Part shown: positions 6,763 to 9,049 of the stretch, one piece after another
Numbering within the stretch: the first letter of the stretch is position 1
Layout: each line of letters starts with the position of its first letter
DNA from: an uncultured Porphyromonas sp.
GTDB taxonomy: Bacteria; Bacteroidota; Bacteroidia; Bacteroidales; Porphyromonadaceae
Assembly: GCF_947254915.1 (NCBI RefSeq)
Contig: NZ_CAMYEZ010000094.1
Coordinates: 1-9,049 of the forward strand
Direction: 5' to 3'
DNA: 9,049 nt
Notes under the pieces: model-generated
The model's database searches: none
Seen by the model: the letters and a program-made list of their open reading frames with translations, nothing else
What the model was told of the DNA's origin: nothing
Position numbers and translations under genes: made by a program

Positions 6763-7451
6763 AAACCTACTATAAGGCTTTAGCTCTAGGACTCTTCATG
6801 GGTCTCATGGGGCTACTTACATCTTGTGGTGTATCTAATCCCGTCTCAAAGGGGCAGGCTTATGCTGAGCTATACAGTCAGAAGCCTCTAAGCATCCTCG
6901 TAATGCCTCCGATCAACAAGACAAACAAGGTCGAGGCAAAAGAAGCTGTATATGCCTCACTATACCACCCTCTCGTAGAGAAAGGCTACTACGTATTCTC
7001 CCCTATACTCTCTCAGGAACTACTGCAAAGTGAGAGTGCTGACGATGCAGAAGTCTTTATAGACGGGTCTCTCAAGCCGTTTAACCAAGTCTACACGGCT
7101 GACGCTGCGCTCTTTACCATAATCAAAAAATGGCGCAAGATAGATCTATTAGCCCAGATAGAGGTGGAGATCGAGTATATACTCAAATCCACGAAAGACA
7201 ATAAGGTGCTATTCCAGAGAAGCGCAGATGTTACGGTTGACTGCTCTGCTAAGGTTAAGACAAATATTGCCCTATTAGATCTAGTCGTAAGCGCTGTGTC
7301 TACAGCTCTCTCAGACAACGTCATCGGGGCAAGACGTGCCAATATGTTTATACTTTCTGACCTCCCTGATGGCAAATACGCACCAAACTTTGAGAAGGAC
7401 AAGGAGCTTATAGCAGGTCCAAAAGATGTCAAAGGTGTCGTCAAGAAATAA
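6759..7451 (+). CDS. DUF799/GNA1162-like lipoprotein
   Basis: A 230-residue predicted lipoprotein with lipobox LTSC (cysteine 23). The mature domain carries family-like features: a strand LSILVMPPINKTNKVEA (44-60) of the type that begins DUF799/GNA1162 proteins, a helix with YASLYHPLVEKGYYVF (65-80), DAALFTIIKKW (115-125), a long beta pair with IEVEIEYILKSTKDNKVLF (134-152) and the C-terminal helix VVSAVSTALSD (176-186). GNA1162 is a Neisseria outer-membrane-associated lipoprotein encoded beside DUF4810 and CsgG-like genes, which supports the call. The gene overlaps the DUF4810 gene by 4 bases and closes the operon. The function of the family is not established; a role with the CsgG-like protein in an envelope complex is inference from gene order. 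Confidence 0.85.
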   Translation: MKTYYKALALGLFMGLMGLLTSCGVSNPVSKGQAYAELYSQKPLSILVMPPINKTNKVEAKEAVYASLYHPLVEKGYYVFSPILSQELLQSESADDAEVFIDGSLKPFNQVYTADAALFTIIKKWRKIDLLAQIEVEIEYILKSTKDNKVLFQRSADVTVDCSAKVKTNIALLDLVVSAVSTALSDNVIGARRANMFILSDLPDGKYAPNFEKDKELIAGPKDVKGVVKK

Positions 7452-7524
7452 GGACAGCAAGTAAACGGACCTAGCGTAGAGAGCAACGGTGTCTACTCAC
7501 GCATTGATAGGTCATCACAACGAG

Positions 7525-7567
7525 ACAGAAGGCTCTGTCGTCTAGGGAAGACGACAGAGCCTTCTGT
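7525..7567. terminator. Perfect 19-bp hairpin, likely bidirectional terminator
   Basis: ACAGAAGGCTCTGTCGTCT (7525-7543) is followed by a 5-base loop (AGGGA) and the exact reverse complement (7549-7567). It lies 73 bases after the last lipoprotein gene and between converging transcription units. No long U tract follows on either strand, only TTGCTTC on the plus side, so it may act as a transcript-stabilising 3' end as much as a classical terminator. Confidence 0.7.
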
Positions 7568-7669
7568 TGCTTCATCCGTTATGCTAGACGATCTATTGCC
7601 CAAGCTTTGCGAGCCTCACTACAAACCATATCGAGACACTCCTCGTGCGACCGTTGTTGAGCAACCCGT

Positions 7670-7713
7670 GACGTGTGTCCCTACACGGTGTTACACGTCT
7701 CGTCTAACGTGTA
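7670..7713. repeat. Three overlapping ACGTGT/ACACGT arms with alternative pairing
   Basis: GACGTGT (7670-7676) can pair with ACACGTC (7693-7699), and TACACGT (7692-7698) can pair with ACGTGTA (7707-7713). The middle arm is shared, so the two 7-bp stems exclude one another. Function unknown; possibly a degenerate intergenic repeat. Confidence 0.5.
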
Positions 7714-7822
7714 GTCTCTAACCAGCCGTTGTGTCGCTCTTCTTTAGGATCTGTTGAGACGCTTGTGGGTTACCGACCGATGTTGAGAACACTAGGGGGC
7801 TGGGTGCGATGGGCGCTTGTAT

Positions 7823-7830
7823 TACCTTTG
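7823..7830 (+). promoter_or_regulatory. Orphan -7-like box (TACCTTTG)
   Basis: TACCTTTG followed by CACC fits the Bacteroidota -7 consensus TAnnTTTG. No TTTG or TTG element is found 19-21 bases upstream, and no gene follows on this strand; transcription would run antisense into the 3' end of mfd. It may be a chance match, a promoter relic, or the start of a small RNA. Confidence 0.3.
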
Positions 7831-7958
7831 CACCGTCAATTAACTAGACATAGGCTAAGTAACAGTGTCGTGGTTTTAACGGGGACGGACGCCCTCCCGC
7901 TAGACACTCCTGTGCGTCCCTATACCTCGTCCCATACGTCACGACAGCGGGCTACCCG

Positions 7959-9049
7959 TTAAGCGAGGCGAGCGAAGAGCGCTTTGTAGAGCGTGGAGAG
8001 GATTTTGTCGGCTTGGTAGACGGTGGTGACGTGATGCCACTTGACGCTGCGGTGTCCCTCACGGGTCTCGCGCACTTCGCACGCTTTGCCGTAGCTGGCC
8101 ACACTCTTGAGGAGTATGTCGAAGGCTTTGCTCTGATAGTATGCCGAGCCACTGGGCGGTAGGAAGAGGATCATCTGCTCACGACGCAGCGATACCTTGA
8201 CGATGCCAAGGTGGCTGGCCAACCGTCGCAGACGTGGTACCATAAGAAGCCCTTTGGTCTGCGGTGGCAGGGCGCCAAAGCGGTCTCGTAGACGATCGGC
8301 GAAGTCTTTTAGTTCGCGGTCACTCGCCAGCTCGTCTAGCTCACGGTAGAGCAAGATGCGCTCGCTGTCTTGCGGTATGTATTCGTGGGGCAGGGAGAGG
8401 TCGAGGTCGGTATCGATCGTGGTGTCTGTGAGCGCATTGCCTAGCTCCGCCTGCTGCTCCGTCTGAGCGGCAAAGAGCGCAGCAAAGTCCTCCTGCTTGA
8501 CCTCGCGCACCGCTTCTTCAAAGACTTTGCGGTAAGTCTCGAAGCCTAGGTCCGCAATGAAGCCACTTTGCTCGGTACCTAATATATTGCCAGCGCCTCG
8601 TATGTCCAGATCCTGCAGGGCGATACGCATACCACTGCCTAGGTCGGAGAGACTCTCGATCGCCTTGACACGCCGTGCGGCAGCCTCCGTGAGTGTGCCC
8701 AGGGGCGGGGTGATCAGGTAGCAGTATGCCCGCTGGCTACCACGCCCCACACGGCCACGGAGCTGGTGCAGGTCGCTCAGTCCGTAGCGATGGGCGGAGT
8801 TAATGATGATGGTATTGACATTAGGCATATCAATGCCGTTCTCGATGATCGTCGTAGCTAGGAGCAGGTCGTACTTGCGCTCGGCAAAGTCTAGCAGTAT
8901 CCGCTCCGTCTCGCTCGGGGTCAAGCGCCCGTGAGCGATCGCTATGCGAATGCCTGGGACGCACTCCTGGATCTGTCCCGCCACGCCGTGGATTGACTCA
9001 ATGCGGTTGTGGACGAAGAAGACTTGCCCGTGGCGTGCTAGCTCGTAAC
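7959..9049 (-). CDS. mfd: Transcription-repair coupling factor Mfd, C-terminal part (partial, 5' end outside window)
   Basis: Cytoplasmic ATP-dependent translocase that pushes stalled RNA polymerase off damaged DNA and recruits UvrA. Only the last ~362 residues are present; the frame stays open to the window edge and begins mid-domain (YELARHGQVFFVHNRIESI). Counting from that edge, one sees the second RecA-like lobe with TTIIENGIDMPNVNTIII (motif V), the QLRGRVGRG arginine-finger motif VI, then the translocation (TRG) motif region with DLDIRGAGNILGTEQSG. A Mfd C-terminal regulatory domain follows (PHEYIPQDSERILLYRELDE, DRFGALPPQ) and the gene stops at TAA 7961-7959. RecG lacks this C-terminal domain, which separates the two. 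No frameshift is seen. It is convergent with the lipoprotein operon. Confidence 0.95.
   Translation of the reverse strand, partial: YELARHGQVFFVHNRIESIHGVAGQIQECVPGIRIAIAHGRLTPSETERILLDFAERKYDLLLATTIIENGIDMPNVNTIIINSAHRYGLSDLHQLRGRVGRGSQRAYCYLITPPLGTLTEAAARRVKAIESLSDLGSGMRIALQDLDIRGAGNILGTEQSGFIADLGFETYRKVFEEAVREVKQEDFAALFAAQTEQQAELGNALTDTTIDTDLDLSLPHEYIPQDSERILLYRELDELASDRELKDFADRLRDRFGALPPQTKGLLMVPRLRRLASHLGIVKVSLRREQMILFLPPSGSAYYQSKAFDILLKSVASYGKACEVRETREGHRSVKWHHVTTVYQADKILSTLYKALFARLA

Larger units (their letters stand above)
7452..7958. other. Convergent spacer between the lipoprotein operon and mfd
   Basis: 507 bases without a convincing gene. It holds a strong hairpin (7525-7567), overlapping inverted repeats built on ACGTGT (7670-7713), a 10-bp direct repeat AGACACTCCT (7634-7643 and 7902-7911), an orphan TACCTTTG box (7823-7830) and a possible GGACGC/GCGTCC stem (7887-7892 with 7914-7919). 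A 46-codon ATG frame at 7581-7721 has no recognisable features. No tRNA T-loop, SRP RNA or tmRNA motif was seen. Confidence 0.65.

Noticed and set aside
7091..7486. 131-codon reverse frame opposite the DUF799-like gene
   Set aside because: Antisense to a well-supported lipoprotein gene, with no start context or recognisable domain.
7948..7958. CGGG-CTA-CCCG hairpin just after the mfd stop
   Set aside because: Only 4 bp with a 3-base loop and no T run; too weak to call a terminator.
7570..7958. tRNA or other standard structural RNA
   Set aside because: No T-loop, anticodon arm, SRP or tmRNA motif could be found on either strand by eye.
7729..7962. 77-codon forward frame in the convergent spacer
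   Set aside because: TTG start, no family features, and it ends inside the mfd stop region.

Overview
The window looks like chromosomal DNA of a Bacteroidota species, most likely a Porphyromonas-type organism. The reasons are a strong Bacteroidota-style -7 promoter box (TATCTTTG) before the lipoprotein operon, the absence of clear Shine-Dalgarno sites, a RecQ of the Bacteroidota layout (winged-helix-like segment before the zinc cysteines), and moderate to high GC in the housekeeping genes. The genus is inferred from protein style and was not tested by a search.

Left part (1-4843, + strand): a compact housekeeping operon, recJ - recQ - ispE. recJ (single-strand 5'-3' exonuclease) overlaps recQ (3'-5' DNA helicase) by 50 bases. 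RecQ unwinding can feed ends to RecJ, so their coupling makes sense. ispE (MEP isoprenoid pathway kinase) follows 19 bases later. The first ~80 bases may hold the tail of another gene.

Middle spacer (4844-5130): not plain intergenic DNA. It holds a 161-bp segment bounded by perfect 9-bp inverted repeats (CCTCGGTAG...CTACCGAGG), with three tandem 21-bp units inside, and resembles a non-autonomous MITE-like element. A good Bacteroidota promoter follows at 5075-5108.

Envelope operon (5131-7451, + strand): four tightly packed exported proteins. They are a CsgG-family protein with an N-terminal signal peptide, a small lipoprotein with a PEGA-like beta domain, a DUF4810 lipoprotein, and a DUF799/GNA1162-like lipoprotein. 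CsgG + DUF4810 + DUF799 is a recurrent gene set (for example next to GNA1162 in Neisseria) whose function is not established. The extra small lipoprotein between csgG and DUF4810 is the less familiar part. This cluster is the best candidate in the window for an under-described system, probably a periplasmic or outer-membrane complex.

Right part: the operon ends at a perfect 19-bp hairpin (7525-7567), followed by about 390 bases with no convincing gene but with overlapping inverted repeats, a 10-bp direct repeat and an orphan -7-like box. The 3' part of mfd (transcription-repair coupling factor) then reads leftward from the window edge (9049 to 7959), convergent with the lipoprotein operon. 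No tRNA, rRNA, CRISPR array, transposase or phage gene was seen.
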